Part shown: in pieces, positions 8,229 through 16,192 of the stretch
Layout of the letters: every line of letters begins with the position of its first letter
Position numbering within the stretch: the first letter of the stretch is position 1
DNA from: Acidovorax sp. FHTAMBA
GTDB taxonomy: Bacteria > Pseudomonadota > Gammaproteobacteria > Burkholderiales > Burkholderiaceae_C
Length of the DNA: 64,000 bases
Reading direction: 5' to 3'
Assembly: GCF_038958875.1 (NCBI RefSeq)
Contig: NZ_CP152407.1
Coordinates: forward strand, 4,161,501 to 4,225,500
Made by a program: the position numbers and the translations under genes
Notes under the pieces: model-generated
Databases searched by the model: none
Seen by the model: the letters and a program-made list of their open reading frames with translations, nothing else
What the model was told of the DNA's origin: nothing

Positions 8229-8771
8229 TCACATGCCAGACTTACGAGCTGCTTCGTTGATTTCATCGTGACGCGTTCTGACGTCTGGCGGCCACTGGGC
8301 CTTGATCCAAGAGAGCACCGCAACAATTTCGTGGTCACTAAGCACCCTGTCATAAATAGGCATCGCAGTCTTGTAGTCAGGCTGCTCGATGAGCTTGGCA
8401 AGGCCGAATTTGGTGATCGCAAACAACTGAGAATCCGGGTGATGCCACGTATGGCCGCTCGGATCGTGGGGAGGAGCTGGCAACAGGCCATCCGTACCCC
8501 GTTCACGCCAATCTGACTGCCCTTCGCCCCGCACCCCATGGCATGCCGCGCACTGCTGGGCGTAGATGCGTGCACCAAAGCTCACAACCTGCGGATCATC
8601 GGGACGCAATGTGTAGGGTTGCAGCTTGGCCGAGGGCCTGTTCACAAGCACCATGAATGTGCCTGCAGCCAGCAGTCCCGCGGACAACAGCACGCCTAAA
8701 CCGACACCCAGCCTACTTGGTTTTACGGTTTCCTCTGGGCTGCCACTTCCGCTCACTGCTTGCAACAGCAA
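8229..8771 (-). CDS. Membrane-anchored class I cytochrome c
   Basis: A 180-residue protein with one N-terminal membrane segment (about 22-43), so the heme domain is periplasmic. The heme-attachment motif is C74-A-A-C-H78 and a candidate axial Met is M137 ('YKTAMPIYD'). One heme is expected. The start overlaps the last 19 bp of the copZ-like gene, so the two are probably translated together. Small cytochromes of this kind are found with copper-resistance genes in Burkholderiales; the exact electron partner is unknown. A start downstream of 8771 is possible because the first 15 residues overlap the upstream gene. Confidence 0.85.
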   Translation of the reverse strand: MLLQAVSGSGSPEETVKPSRLGVGLGVLLSAGLLAAGTFMVLVNRPSAKLQPYTLRPDDPQVVSFGARIYAQQCAACHGVRGEGQSDWRERGTDGLLPAPPHDPSGHTWHHPDSQLFAITKFGLAKLIEQPDYKTAMPIYDRVLSDHEIVAVLSWIKAQWPPDVRTRHDEINEAARKSGM

Positions 8772-9016
8772 CCACCGCCGCGCCCAGGCTCGAGCCGCGA
8801 GCTACCCGAGGACGTTCGAGTGGCAGGATAGCCAGCTTGGGCCAGGGTTTGGATCAGGTGATCGGCACTTGGCGCGCTTGTCTGCACGCGGGCAGTGCCG
8901 TCCTTCAGGCTCACTTCGACTGCGCTGACGCCAGCTACGCCATTCAGCGCTTCAGTGACATGTGCCACGCACATCGAACAAGTCATTCCGGAAACAGCTA
9001 AGTCAATCGTGGTCAT
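8753..9016 (-). CDS. copZ: CopZ-like heavy-metal-associated (HMA) protein
   Basis: An 87-residue protein. Residues 1-66 form a ferredoxin-like HMA domain with the metal site G-M-T-C13-S-M-C16, typical of Cu(I) chaperones that hand copper to P-type ATPases. The C-terminus has an added tail, Gly-rich with three consecutive Cys (C83-C85), which standard CopZ proteins lack; it may be another soft-metal site. The gene is upstream of, and overlaps, the cytochrome c gene. Its own upstream region is cut by the right IS481 copy, 88 bp away, so a copper ATPase gene that would usually accompany it is missing. Confidence 0.88.
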   Translation of the reverse strand: MTTIDLAVSGMTCSMCVAHVTEALNGVAGVSAVEVSLKDGTARVQTSAPSADHLIQTLAQAGYPATRTSSGSSRLEPGRGGGCCCKQ

Positions 9017-10071
9017 CGTCTTCCTTCAATAGCATCGGTGGATTGAGAACCGGAAGCGCTGTGGCGCAGCCGGGGAACAAATCTAGGTACGCGGCGTGCA
9101 TAGTTGTCGCATCCCGGACGATCATATGGTCGCTTGTTAAACAGATGCGGGTGCGACTGATACCACTGTTTCATGGCCTGCATGGGCGTACTGCTCTTGA
9201 GCGCTGATTGCGGCAATTGGTGGTTGTACAGGGCCACATAGCGCAACAAGGTCTGCTCCATGTCCTCGCGGCTGTTGAACCTGTGGGTCTTCAGGACGTC
9301 TGCAATACGCCCATTGAACCGCTCCACCATACCGTTGGTTCTCGGTGTTCTGGGCTTGGTCAGCCGGTGCTCTATGCCCAGCTCCTGGCACAGTTGATCG
9401 AACTCATGGTTGCCGCTGGGTTCGCGTTCCCGGCTGGCAAACAGGCGGTCTGTGAACTCCTTGCCGTTGTCGGTCAGCAGCTTGGTGATCCTGAGTGGAC
9501 AGGCCTTGTGCAATGCCTTCAGGAAGGCTTGCGCACTGGCGGCCGTCTTGTTGGTCTTGAGCTGCACAAACACCCAGCGCGTAGCCCGATCAATGGCCAC
9601 GAACAGATAGCGCCTGCTGCTCTCGTCCTGCATCTGGGGCAGGTACTTCACATCCATGTGCACATAGCCAGGCTCGTAGCTCTTGAAGGCCTTGTGTGCT
9701 ACCGCAGGCTCCTGGGGTTTGAGGGCGTTGAGGTTGCCCGCGCCATGGCGGCGCAGACAGCGGTCCAAGCCAGAGCGTGAGACATGGGGGCAAATGAACT
9801 CGCGCGTGACCGCCAGCAGGTCATCCAGGGGCAGCAGCAGGGTACGCCTGAGGTGGAGCACCACGGTCTCTTGCGCAGGCGTGAGCACGGTCTGCAGGTG
9901 ATGGGCCGTGTGCGAGCGGTCTGCAAAAACATCGCGCTTCTTCCATTTGTAGACCGTCTGCTCAGTGATCCCGAAGCGCAGGGCCAGGACGTTGGCTGGC
10001 TCGTTGCTGGCTGCGATCTCGGCACGCACGGCGGGCGTGGTGCGGGCGTTCTTGTGCAGGGCAATCAACAT
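9013..10071 (-). CDS. IS481-family transposase (right copy), read-through form
   Basis: Same transposase as the left copy, with the same D140, D201 and E250 and only conservative changes. Because the flank here reads CATAGT rather than NCTAGN, no TAG follows the inverted repeat. The frame runs on for about 30 residues of flanking sequence ('NYARRVPRFVPRL...') and ends inside the copZ start region. The extra tail is likely non-native. Whether the longer protein works is unknown. Confidence 0.85.
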   Translation of the reverse strand: MLIALHKNARTTPAVRAEIAASNEPANVLALRFGITEQTVYKWKKRDVFADRSHTAHHLQTVLTPAQETVVLHLRRTLLLPLDDLLAVTREFICPHVSRSGLDRCLRRHGAGNLNALKPQEPAVAHKAFKSYEPGYVHMDVKYLPQMQDESSRRYLFVAIDRATRWVFVQLKTNKTAASAQAFLKALHKACPLRITKLLTDNGKEFTDRLFASREREPSGNHEFDQLCQELGIEHRLTKPRTPRTNGMVERFNGRIADVLKTHRFNSREDMEQTLLRYVALYNHQLPQSALKSSTPMQAMKQWYQSHPHLFNKRPYDRPGCDNYARRVPRFVPRLRHSASGSQSTDAIEGRR

Positions 10072-10181
10072 GGCTTTACTCCCTGGGTAGATTGCAAGGA
10101 CTCTATCAACTCTTGCAGGACCGCTCTGGCCATGAAGAGGGGATAGCGTTTAGAGTCTATGCAATCGTCCGGGATGCGACA
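9105..10181 (-). mobile_element. IS481-family element, right copy (IS-R)
   Basis: A 1077-bp element with the same ends as the left copy (TGTCGCATCCC at the left, GGGATGCGACA at the right). Only a few substitutions separate the two copies, so the duplication is recent. The inner flank CATAGT lacks the CTAG core, which has consequences for the transposase stop codon. Confidence 0.87.
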
Positions 10182-10328
10182 GCTAGAGGCTGTTTTTATT
10201 CAAATTTCCAACCGGTAGGCGCTGAGGTCATGGGGCCCGCGTAAAGGGTCAGAACGCACGCAGCCCCCCCTGCGTTGCACCCGCGCAAACCATGTGGCGC
10301 CGCCCCCTGCGCGTGACAGAATCCGGTC

Positions 10329-11552
10329 ATGCTCGCCCACTCGGATCCTGTCGCCTCCATCATTCCGGCCGCGTCGCTGGATTCCCCGTCCGACAGCGCC
10401 ATGACGGCGCTGACACGGCTGGCACTGGGGCCGGTGAATACCGACTACTACCTGGCTGTCTTCGAGCGCTTTGACAGCACCGGGCGCACCACCACCACCT
10501 GGAACTGGGCTGCATGCCTGGCCACCATCAACTGGATGCTGTTTCGGCAGCTCTGGAACGCAGCGCTGGTCTACGTGGCGGCGGCCGAGGGCCTGGCCCT
10601 GGTCATGTTCGGCATTGGCCGCTCGTACCTGCAGTGGCCGCCCGGCGTGGAACTCGGAGTGCTCGGCGCTTTTGCAGTACTGGCCTTTGCAGTGCCGGGT
10701 CTGTATGGCAATGCCATCCTGTATGCCGACATCCGCAAGCGGGTTGCCCGGGCACTGGCTGCTGCGCGCACCCTGCCCGAGGCCTGCGTGCTGCTGGAGC
10801 AGCAGGCAAGCTCGCGCAAGCGGCTGCGGGCGCTGGTGCTGGGTAACGTGGTGGTGCTGACCGCTGCCGCGCTGGCGTACCTGGTCTGGGCCCCATCCGG
10901 CACCCCGCCGCTGGCGCTGGAGCCCGATGTCACTGTGGCGCAGGCCACGGCGGCAGCGGCTTCGGCACCTCCACCCGCCAACGAAGTGCCTTCGCTGGCC
11001 GAGCCCGCCACACCGGACCCCGGTTCAGCGACCCCGCCCACACCACCAGCGCTGCCCGATACGCAGGTCCAGCCGGCTGATGCCGCCCCTGCCGCAGTGC
11101 CTTCCCCGGCTGCAGCGTCTGTGGATTCCACCCCTGCGCCGTCCGCGCCGGTGGCTGCGGCCACACCCCAGCCCGCGCCCAAGGCATCGTCCCCCGCAGG
11201 CCCGGCGCGCCGCGTGGCCCCGGCCGCAAACCCGAAGGCCGCCGGGGCACCCGCGTCTGCGGCGGCCTCGGCCACTCCTGCCGAGTCACCCACCGCCACG
11301 CCGCTGGCGGCTGTGGGCACGGCGGCGGGCTACTACATCAATGTCGGGCTTTTTGCCGACGAGGCCAATGCCCGCAAGGCCCAGGCCAGGCTGCTCAACG
11401 AGGGGCTGCCCGCCTTTCGCCAGGAGCTCAACAGCGCCAAAGGCCGGCGCATCCGCGTGCGGGTGGGGCCTTACGACACCCGGGCGGCTGCTGATGATGC
11501 CGCCAGCGCGATCCGGGCCATGGCCCTGGAAGCCGTGGTGTTCAAGCAGTAG
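10329..11552 (+). CDS. DUF2628-like membrane protein with C-terminal SPOR domain
   Basis: A 407-residue protein. Residues about 30-180 resemble the DUF2628 family: a short cytoplasmic part ('TWNWAACLATINWMLFRQLW') followed by three hydrophobic segments. A long Ala/Pro-rich linker (about 195-330) leads to a C-terminal SPOR domain ('YYINVGLFADEANARKAQARL', 'RIRVRVGPYDTRAAADDAA', about 335-407). SPOR domains bind denuded peptidoglycan at the division site, so this protein probably spans the inner membrane and reaches septal peptidoglycan. The combination of the two domains is the main point. An alternative start exists at 10401. Confidence 0.8.
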   Translation: MLAHSDPVASIIPAASLDSPSDSAMTALTRLALGPVNTDYYLAVFERFDSTGRTTTTWNWAACLATINWMLFRQLWNAALVYVAAAEGLALVMFGIGRSYLQWPPGVELGVLGAFAVLAFAVPGLYGNAILYADIRKRVARALAAARTLPEACVLLEQQASSRKRLRALVLGNVVVLTAAALAYLVWAPSGTPPLALEPDVTVAQATAAAASAPPPANEVPSLAEPATPDPGSATPPTPPALPDTQVQPADAAPAAVPSPAAASVDSTPAPSAPVAAATPQPAPKASSPAGPARRVAPAANPKAAGAPASAAASATPAESPTATPLAAVGTAAGYYINVGLFADEANARKAQARLLNEGLPAFRQELNSAKGRRIRVRVGPYDTRAAADDAASAIRAMALEAVVFKQ

Positions 11553-11679
11553 CACGGCTATCGACGGGCCCGCCATGGCGGTGCCCCCGTCCTACGCGGT
11601 GCTTTGCAGGCCACCGACGCCACGTGCCGTGCCCTGCAGGTAGGCTGGACGAGGTTCAGATCTTGCGCAGCCCACCAGC

Positions 11680-12435
11680 ATGAAAAATCGCCCCCACAGC
11701 ACCCGCCCCGCACCCTCCCGACGCCTGGTCGCCGTGGCAGCACTTGCCACCGGCGCCCTGCTGCTCACCGCCTGCGCACCCTGGCGCATCTGGACGGCCG
11801 CCGACCTGGCCCGCGAGGCCGAACCCTACACGGCGCAGCCGGCGCAACCCGTGCGGCGGATTCTGGTGGTGGGCGACAGCACCGCCGTAGGCACGGGGGC
11901 CGACGCCCCGCTGGACAGCCTGCCCGGGCGCATCGGCCAGGACCACCCGCAGTGGCACATCGACAACCTGGCCGCCAACGGCGCCCGCTACGCCGATGTG
12001 GCCGCCCAGCTGGAGCGGGCACCTGCGGGATATGACCTGGTGCTGGTGCTGGCGGGTGGCAACGACGTGATCCGCCTGACAGCGCTCGACTCCCTGCGAT
12101 CACAGATCGACCAGGTGGTGGGCCTTGCACAGCAAAAGGGCCGGCAGGTGGTGCTGATGCCGTGCGGCAACGTGGGAAATGCGCCGTTTTTCGTGCCACC
12201 GGTTTCTTGGCTGATGTCGCACCGCTCCGAGGAACTGCACGCCCTTGTCAGCGACATTGCCGCCAGGCGCGAGGTGCGTTATGTGCGCCTGCTCAAGCCG
12301 CGCAGCGAAGACCCGTTTGTGGTGAACCACAAGGCCCTGAACGCGGCTGACGGGCTGCACCCCAGCAGCGCTGGCTACCAGGAGTGGTACCGCGAACTCG
12401 TGACACAGGGTGGGCTTGCAGGCCTGGGTGAATGA
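11680..12435 (+). CDS. SGNH/GDSL-hydrolase lipoprotein
   Basis: A 251-residue protein with a lipoprotein signal peptide; the lipobox is 'LLTAC' (Cys at about residue 32). The esterase blocks are in order: block I 'VVGDSTAVGTG' with nucleophile Ser, the block with 'NLAANGARYADV', block III 'LAGGNDVI', and block V 'DGLHPSSAGY' with the catalytic Asp and His. It should be a membrane-anchored periplasmic lipase or esterase. Its substrate is not evident. It stands 127 bp after the SPOR gene on the same strand. Confidence 0.87.
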   Translation: MKNRPHSTRPAPSRRLVAVAALATGALLLTACAPWRIWTAADLAREAEPYTAQPAQPVRRILVVGDSTAVGTGADAPLDSLPGRIGQDHPQWHIDNLAANGARYADVAAQLERAPAGYDLVLVLAGGNDVIRLTALDSLRSQIDQVVGLAQQKGRQVVLMPCGNVGNAPFFVPPVSWLMSHRSEELHALVSDIAARREVRYVRLLKPRSEDPFVVNHKALNAADGLHPSSAGYQEWYRELVTQGGLAGLGE

Positions 12436-12460
12436 GCCGGAGCAGCCTGGTTGCGCCCCT

Positions 12461-13240
12461 TCACGCTGCCACGCCCTCTGCCCATGAACGCACCTGCCGG
12501 ATGACCCACGGCGCATCATCCAGTGGCAGATCATGGCCGGCAAACGGGTGCAGGCGAAGCGGCACGCCCCAGGCCTGCGCTATGGCCTGCGAGCATTGGC
12601 TGGACACCAGCCTGTCGTTCTGGCTGGCCAGCAGCAAGATGTGCGATACCCCCGACACCGCGGGCAGCGGCGCCGCCACAGGCGCCCTGTACCGCGCCGC
12701 AGCCAGCAGCTGGCGCAAGGCATTGGGCGCGGATACGGGGCGCTGCCTGCGCACGGCCACCCAGTCCCGCACCACGGATGCATGCGCCGCCGCGCAGTTG
12801 CTGGTCATCCGCAGCACGGTCTGTTCGATGGCCTCGGGGCTGGCCCCCGGCAGCACGCAGCGCAACACCGGCAGATAGCTGGCGGGCCGCAGCCTTTGGT
12901 AGAACGGGCTGAAGGGCCGCAGGCTGGTGTTGATCAATACGCACCCGGCCAGCTCCCCGGGTGCCACCCGCGCCCACTCGGTCGCCACCATGGCGCCCAG
13001 CGACATGGCCAGCACCCGAAACGGCGGCCGCAAACCGTGCGCAGCGAGCTGCGCCCGGCAAGCCTCGACCATGCCCCGCACTGTTGCGGGCGACACCGCA
13101 CGGTGCAGCAGACCATTGCCAGGAAGGTCGGGCGCCACCACGCGGGCGCCCGGCAGGGCGTTTTCAAATGCGCTGACAAAATCCCCCCAGTGCGCCGCCT
13201 CGCGAGTAAGGCCCCTGAGCAGGATCCATGGTGGGTGCAT
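12461..13240 (-). CDS. Alpha/beta-hydrolase
   Basis: A 259-residue hydrolase-fold protein with the oxyanion region 'ILLRGLTREAAHW', nucleophile elbow 'AMSLGAM' (G-x-S-x-G form with Ser), and the late 'HDLPLDDAPWV' carrying the catalytic His. I start it at the ATG at 13240; longer in-frame ORFs overlap the M14 gene. It lies 13 bp after the M14 peptidase gene and is probably in the same transcript, so the two may act on related amide or ester substrates. The substrate is unknown. Confidence 0.75.
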   Translation of the reverse strand: MHPPWILLRGLTREAAHWGDFVSAFENALPGARVVAPDLPGNGLLHRAVSPATVRGMVEACRAQLAAHGLRPPFRVLAMSLGAMVATEWARVAPGELAGCVLINTSLRPFSPFYQRLRPASYLPVLRCVLPGASPEAIEQTVLRMTSNCAAAHASVVRDWVAVRRQRPVSAPNALRQLLAAARYRAPVAAPLPAVSGVSHILLLASQNDRLVSSQCSQAIAQAWGVPLRLHPFAGHDLPLDDAPWVIRQVRSWAEGVAA

Positions 13241-13253
13241 GGTGAACACCTCT

Positions 13254-14258
13254 TCAGTACCACGCCGCCAGGGCATCGGCACGGCGCTGCGCCCGCTGCT
13301 CCGGGGGCGGCACCCAAAGTTCGTGGCTGCAGGCTGCGCGGGCCAGAAAATCCAGCAGTGACAGATGGCGCCGAAGCACCCGCTGCTGGCGGTGGTTGAT
13401 GAGCGGATTGAAAATGCCGTTGCGCGAGAACAGCTGGCGCGGGTTTTTCTTGACCCACAGCCATGAGCCCATCTCCAGGGTGAGTGGCAGGAACGTGTGC
13501 GCCGGCACCGTCTGGCAGGCCTGCAGATAGAGGTGGTCCCACAGGTCGCCGTGCGCAAGGTACTGCGCGCTCTGCGGTTCAAAGACATACTGGTGGTGGC
13601 TGTGGGCTTGCAGATAGATCTCTTGCAGCGCGTGCAGCTCCGCCAGGTGCGGTATGGGTTTGCGGGTGTGCGCATACGGGAACCACAGGCGGTCCTTCAC
13701 CCCAAAGCCGGAGTGGCAGTCCAGCGCAATGCTGAACGGCCGTGGCAGCAGCTGCTCTTGCACCACCTCACACAGCGCCTGGCTTTCCTCCTCCATCGGC
13801 TCGCCCTGGCGCCCGCGGTACCAGGGCAGCCTGTCGCTCAGCCGCTGCCCGCCGATGCCCGGCGGCACCGGGTCCACGGCGTCTACCGGCGCGTTGCGCA
13901 TCAGGTCCACCCCGCGCGGGTTGGCGCGCGTGGCGGCCCACATTCCGCCCGGGTTCACGATGGGCATGAACACCAGCCGCACCTGTTCGAGCTGCTGGTG
14001 CAGGGTGGTGTCCCACTGCAACCGCATCACCACGTTCTGCAGGTAGGCGATGACCACCTCGGCCCCGATGCGCTCCAGGCCATGGACTCCGCCAAAAAAG
14101 CCCACGGCAGGCGCATCGGGCGCGGGGTTTCCGACCCCGATCGCGTACACGGGAAAGCGCTGCCCCGATGCCAGCGACACGGTACGAACCACCTGCACAT
14201 CCAGACGGGCGCCGCCCTGCTCGATGATTTTCTCCAGGGCCAGGAGCTCGGCAAGCAT
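13254..14258 (-). CDS. M14-family (zinc carboxypeptidase / desuccinylase-like) protein
   Basis: A 334-residue enzyme. 'GGVHGLERIGAE' gives the first two zinc ligands (H59 and E62), 'PIVNPGGMWAATRANPRGVDLMRN' carries the substrate-binding Asn-Arg block, and 'SIALDCHSGFG' the third ligand His. The C-terminal 'TLEMGSWLW' supplies the catalytic Glu. These are the marks of the M14 peptidase / succinylglutamate desuccinylase clan. No signal peptide was found. The start at 14258 is chosen because the longer ORF adds 43 unrelated residues. It is probably transcribed with the hydrolase that follows it. Confidence 0.85.
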   Translation of the reverse strand: MLAELLALEKIIEQGGARLDVQVVRTVSLASGQRFPVYAIGVGNPAPDAPAVGFFGGVHGLERIGAEVVIAYLQNVVMRLQWDTTLHQQLEQVRLVFMPIVNPGGMWAATRANPRGVDLMRNAPVDAVDPVPPGIGGQRLSDRLPWYRGRQGEPMEEESQALCEVVQEQLLPRPFSIALDCHSGFGVKDRLWFPYAHTRKPIPHLAELHALQEIYLQAHSHHQYVFEPQSAQYLAHGDLWDHLYLQACQTVPAHTFLPLTLEMGSWLWVKKNPRQLFSRNGIFNPLINHRQQRVLRRHLSLLDFLARAACSHELWVPPPEQRAQRRADALAAWY

Positions 14259-14436
14259 GGTGGGGTGTCGGGTGAAGGCGAGTGAGGGGCCAGGGCGTAG
14301 CGCCTCGCGAGGATAGTCCGCGAACAGATGTCCCGCCAGCCTCTTGGCGCAAGTGTGTGGATTCCGCGAACGACGCGAAACCGTCACACAACGGCGCTAC
14401 CTTGCGGGCAGTCACACCCTTTGAAAGAGGCGCACC

Positions 14437-14568
14437 ATGCTCTGGAAATTGCTCGGGTTGCAGCGGCTGCTGGATGAGCTGTTCGATGAACGGAGCTGGT
14501 TGAGCTTTGACCTGCCCCACCCCCATGACTGGACCTGCGACGATGCCCCGCCCGCCGCGCAGGATTGA
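14437..14568 (+). CDS. Small ORF, 43 residues
   Basis: A short ORF starting 'MLWKLLGLQRLLDELFDERS' and ending 'DDAPPAAQD'. It is preceded by GAAAGAGG (14423-14430) with suitable spacing. The N-terminal half would form an amphipathic helix. It overlaps the next small ORF in another frame. No family is recognised, and it may not be expressed. Confidence 0.35.
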   Translation: MLWKLLGLQRLLDELFDERSWLSFDLPHPHDWTCDDAPPAAQD

Positions 14569-14701
14569 GCTCGTCCGCCGGCTCATCGCGCTCTACACGC
14601 TGGCGTGCGCCGCAGCCGCGGGCCTGGTGGAGCTGGTGGCGCTGCAGCGCTCGCGCCACCAGCTGCGGCGTGGACGGCAACAGCACACTGCTCACCACTG
14701 A
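14543..14701 (+). CDS. Small ORF, 52 residues, one possible membrane helix
   Basis: Starts 'MPRPPRRIELVRRLIALYTL', followed by an Ala-rich hydrophobic stretch (about 13-31), and ends in an Arg/His/Gln-rich tail. Basic residues flank the helix on both sides. It overlaps the previous small ORF by 26 bp, which is compatible with coupled translation. There is no good RBS of its own. Function unknown. Confidence 0.35.
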   Translation: MPRPPRRIELVRRLIALYTLACAAAAGLVELVALQRSRHQLRRGRQQHTAHH

Positions 14702-14737
14702 GCTTGCCCCCCTCGCACCCATTCGGGATGGCTGGAC

Positions 14738-15385
14738 ATGCACGACCACGCACCCGACACGCGCGAAGAAATCGCCAACAGCTGCAGCCACGGCATCGCA
14801 CTATTGGCGGCCTGCCTGGCCACACCCAAGTTGCTGGAATCCGCTCTGCGCGCGGGGGAGCGGGCCTACGCCGGTGCATTGGCCTTTACCGTGACGATGC
14901 TGCTGCTCTATGGCGCATCCACCGCCTACCATGCGATGCCGCCGGGCGAGACCAAGCAACGGCTGCTGAAGCTGGACCAGTCAGCCATCTACCTTTTCAT
15001 TGCAGGCAGCTACACGCCCTTTGCACTCAGCCAGCCGCCATCGGCACGAACCATGTGGATCCTGGCGCTCGTGTGGGCCGCAGCCGCTGTCGGATTTGTG
15101 ACAAAGGCCTTGGCGCGCACCACATCCGCACTGTGGTCCACAGGTCTGTACGTCGCCATGGGCTGGCTGGTGCTGATCGCCGCTCTGCCATTGATCGCGC
15201 CCATGCCCGCTCTGGGCACCGCGTGGCTGCTGATTGGCGGTGCCGCGTATACGGTCGGCGTGGTTTTCTATGCACTGGACTCTGCGGTCCCCTACGCGCA
15301 TGCGGTGTGGCATGGGTGTGTGGCCGCAGGCACTGCATGCCATGTGTTCGCCGTGTTGAGCGTGATGGCTGCAACGGCAGCGTGA
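14738..15385 (+). CDS. Hemolysin III / PAQR-family membrane protein
   Basis: A 215-residue integral membrane protein with seven hydrophobic segments. The family pattern is present: 'EEIANSCSHGIALLAA' in the first helix, 'YGASTAYHAMPPGETKQRLLKLDQSAIYLFIAGSYTP' (His and Asp of the metal site), and 'HAVWHGCVAAGTACHVFAVL' (two His near the end). Bacterial YqfA/HlyIII proteins are of uncertain role, connected with membrane fluidity; haemolysis is not implied. It starts at the ATG at 14738. Confidence 0.88.
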   Translation: MHDHAPDTREEIANSCSHGIALLAACLATPKLLESALRAGERAYAGALAFTVTMLLLYGASTAYHAMPPGETKQRLLKLDQSAIYLFIAGSYTPFALSQPPSARTMWILALVWAAAAVGFVTKALARTTSALWSTGLYVAMGWLVLIAALPLIAPMPALGTAWLLIGGAAYTVGVVFYALDSAVPYAHAVWHGCVAAGTACHVFAVLSVMAATAA

Positions 15386-15605
15386 TGCTTCGCAGCCGCC
15401 TTGCGGTTCGGCGAGCCGGGCTGCCCTTTATGTCCACGCCCCACCTTCTCCTTCCACGCTGCAGAGCATGCATTGGCCTGCGGGTCAGCTGCGCGTAGGA
15501 CTCGGGCTATAGGCTGTTCGCGGCATCGCCCCTAAAATCGGGCGCCCCTCCCGAAAACCCGGGCGGGCACCCAGCAACTCTGAACATCGAAGAATCAAAC
15601 ACATC

Positions 15606-16079
15606 ATGGCAACTGCAAAGAAAACCCCTGCACCCGCAAACAAGGTCGTCAAGGCCGCCGCACCCGCTGCCAAGAAGGCTGCACCTGCCGCAAAGAAAGT
15701 CGCCGCTCCAGCCAAAAAGGCCGCTGCCACCGCAGCCAAGCCCGTGGCGGCTGCAACCGCTCTGAAGCCGATCAAGACTGCCTTCAACAAGACCACCCTG
15801 GTGGCCCACCTGGCCGAGCAATCGGGCGTGGAACCCAAAGCCGCCAAGGCCGTGCTCGCTGCTCTGGAAGCCGCCATCCTGGGTTCGGTGCACAAGAAGG
15901 GTTCCGGCGAATTCACGCTGCCGGGCGTGCTGAAGATTGGCCTGCAGCAAGTGGCGGCCAAGAAGAAGCGCTTTGGCAAGGACCCCTTTACTGGTGAAGA
16001 GCGCTGGTTCCCCGCCAAGCCCGCCTCGGTGAAGATCAAGACGCGCGCGCTGAAGAAGCTGAAAGACGCCACGACCTGA
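15606..16079 (+). CDS. HU-family DNA-binding protein with basic N-terminal arm
   Basis: A 157-residue protein. Residues 1-55 are an Ala/Lys/Pro-rich tail resembling histone H1 ('KKTPAPANKVV', 'PAAKKAAPAAKK'). Residues about 57-150 form an HU/IHF domain ('NKTTLVAHLAEQSGVEPKAAKAV', 'FTLPGVLKIGLQQVAAKKK'). Such extended HU proteins occur in betaproteobacteria and are thought to compact the nucleoid. The ordinary HU is about 90 residues, so the arm accounts for the extra length. The gene is monocistronic and ends at a strong terminator. Confidence 0.9.
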   Translation: MATAKKTPAPANKVVKAAAPAAKKAAPAAKKVAAPAKKAAATAAKPVAAATALKPIKTAFNKTTLVAHLAEQSGVEPKAAKAVLAALEAAILGSVHKKGSGEFTLPGVLKIGLQQVAAKKKRFGKDPFTGEERWFPAKPASVKIKTRALKKLKDATT

Positions 16080-16138
16080 TAGCGCCGTACCGCGCAGCTG
16101 CGCAGACCGTGATCCACGGCATGCCGCGCAGCCCGACC

Positions 16139-16172
16139 GAGCCGGAGCCCCTGGGCGTCCGGCTCTTTTTTT
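16139..16172 (+). terminator. Rho-independent terminator of the HU gene
   Basis: GAGCCGGA (16139-16146) pairs with TCCGGCTC (16158-16165) and is followed by seven T residues. Confidence 0.92.
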
Positions 16173-16192
16173 GCCTTCTCAACGGGTGGGGT

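Larger units (their letters stand above)
5158..10181. mobile_element. Composite transposon bounded by two direct IS481-family copies
   Basis: Two near-identical IS481-type elements in the same orientation (5158-6274 and 9105-10181) enclose 2.8 kb of cargo. The outer flanks are identical 6-bp words: GCTAGA at 5152-5157 and GCTAGA at 10182-10187. This is the NCTAGN target duplication known for IS481-type elements. The inner flanks (TCTAGT at 6275-6280, CATAGT at 9099-9104) differ from it. This is what is expected if the whole unit moved together. Cargo: a Met/His-repeat exported protein, an IS5-family insertion, a cytochrome c and a CopZ-like protein. Confidence 0.8.

Noticed and set aside
12461..13675. 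Long 404-residue ORF covering the alpha/beta-hydrolase
   Set aside because: The part upstream of 13240 is an out-of-frame shadow of the M14 gene; only the last 259 residues form a hydrolase fold.
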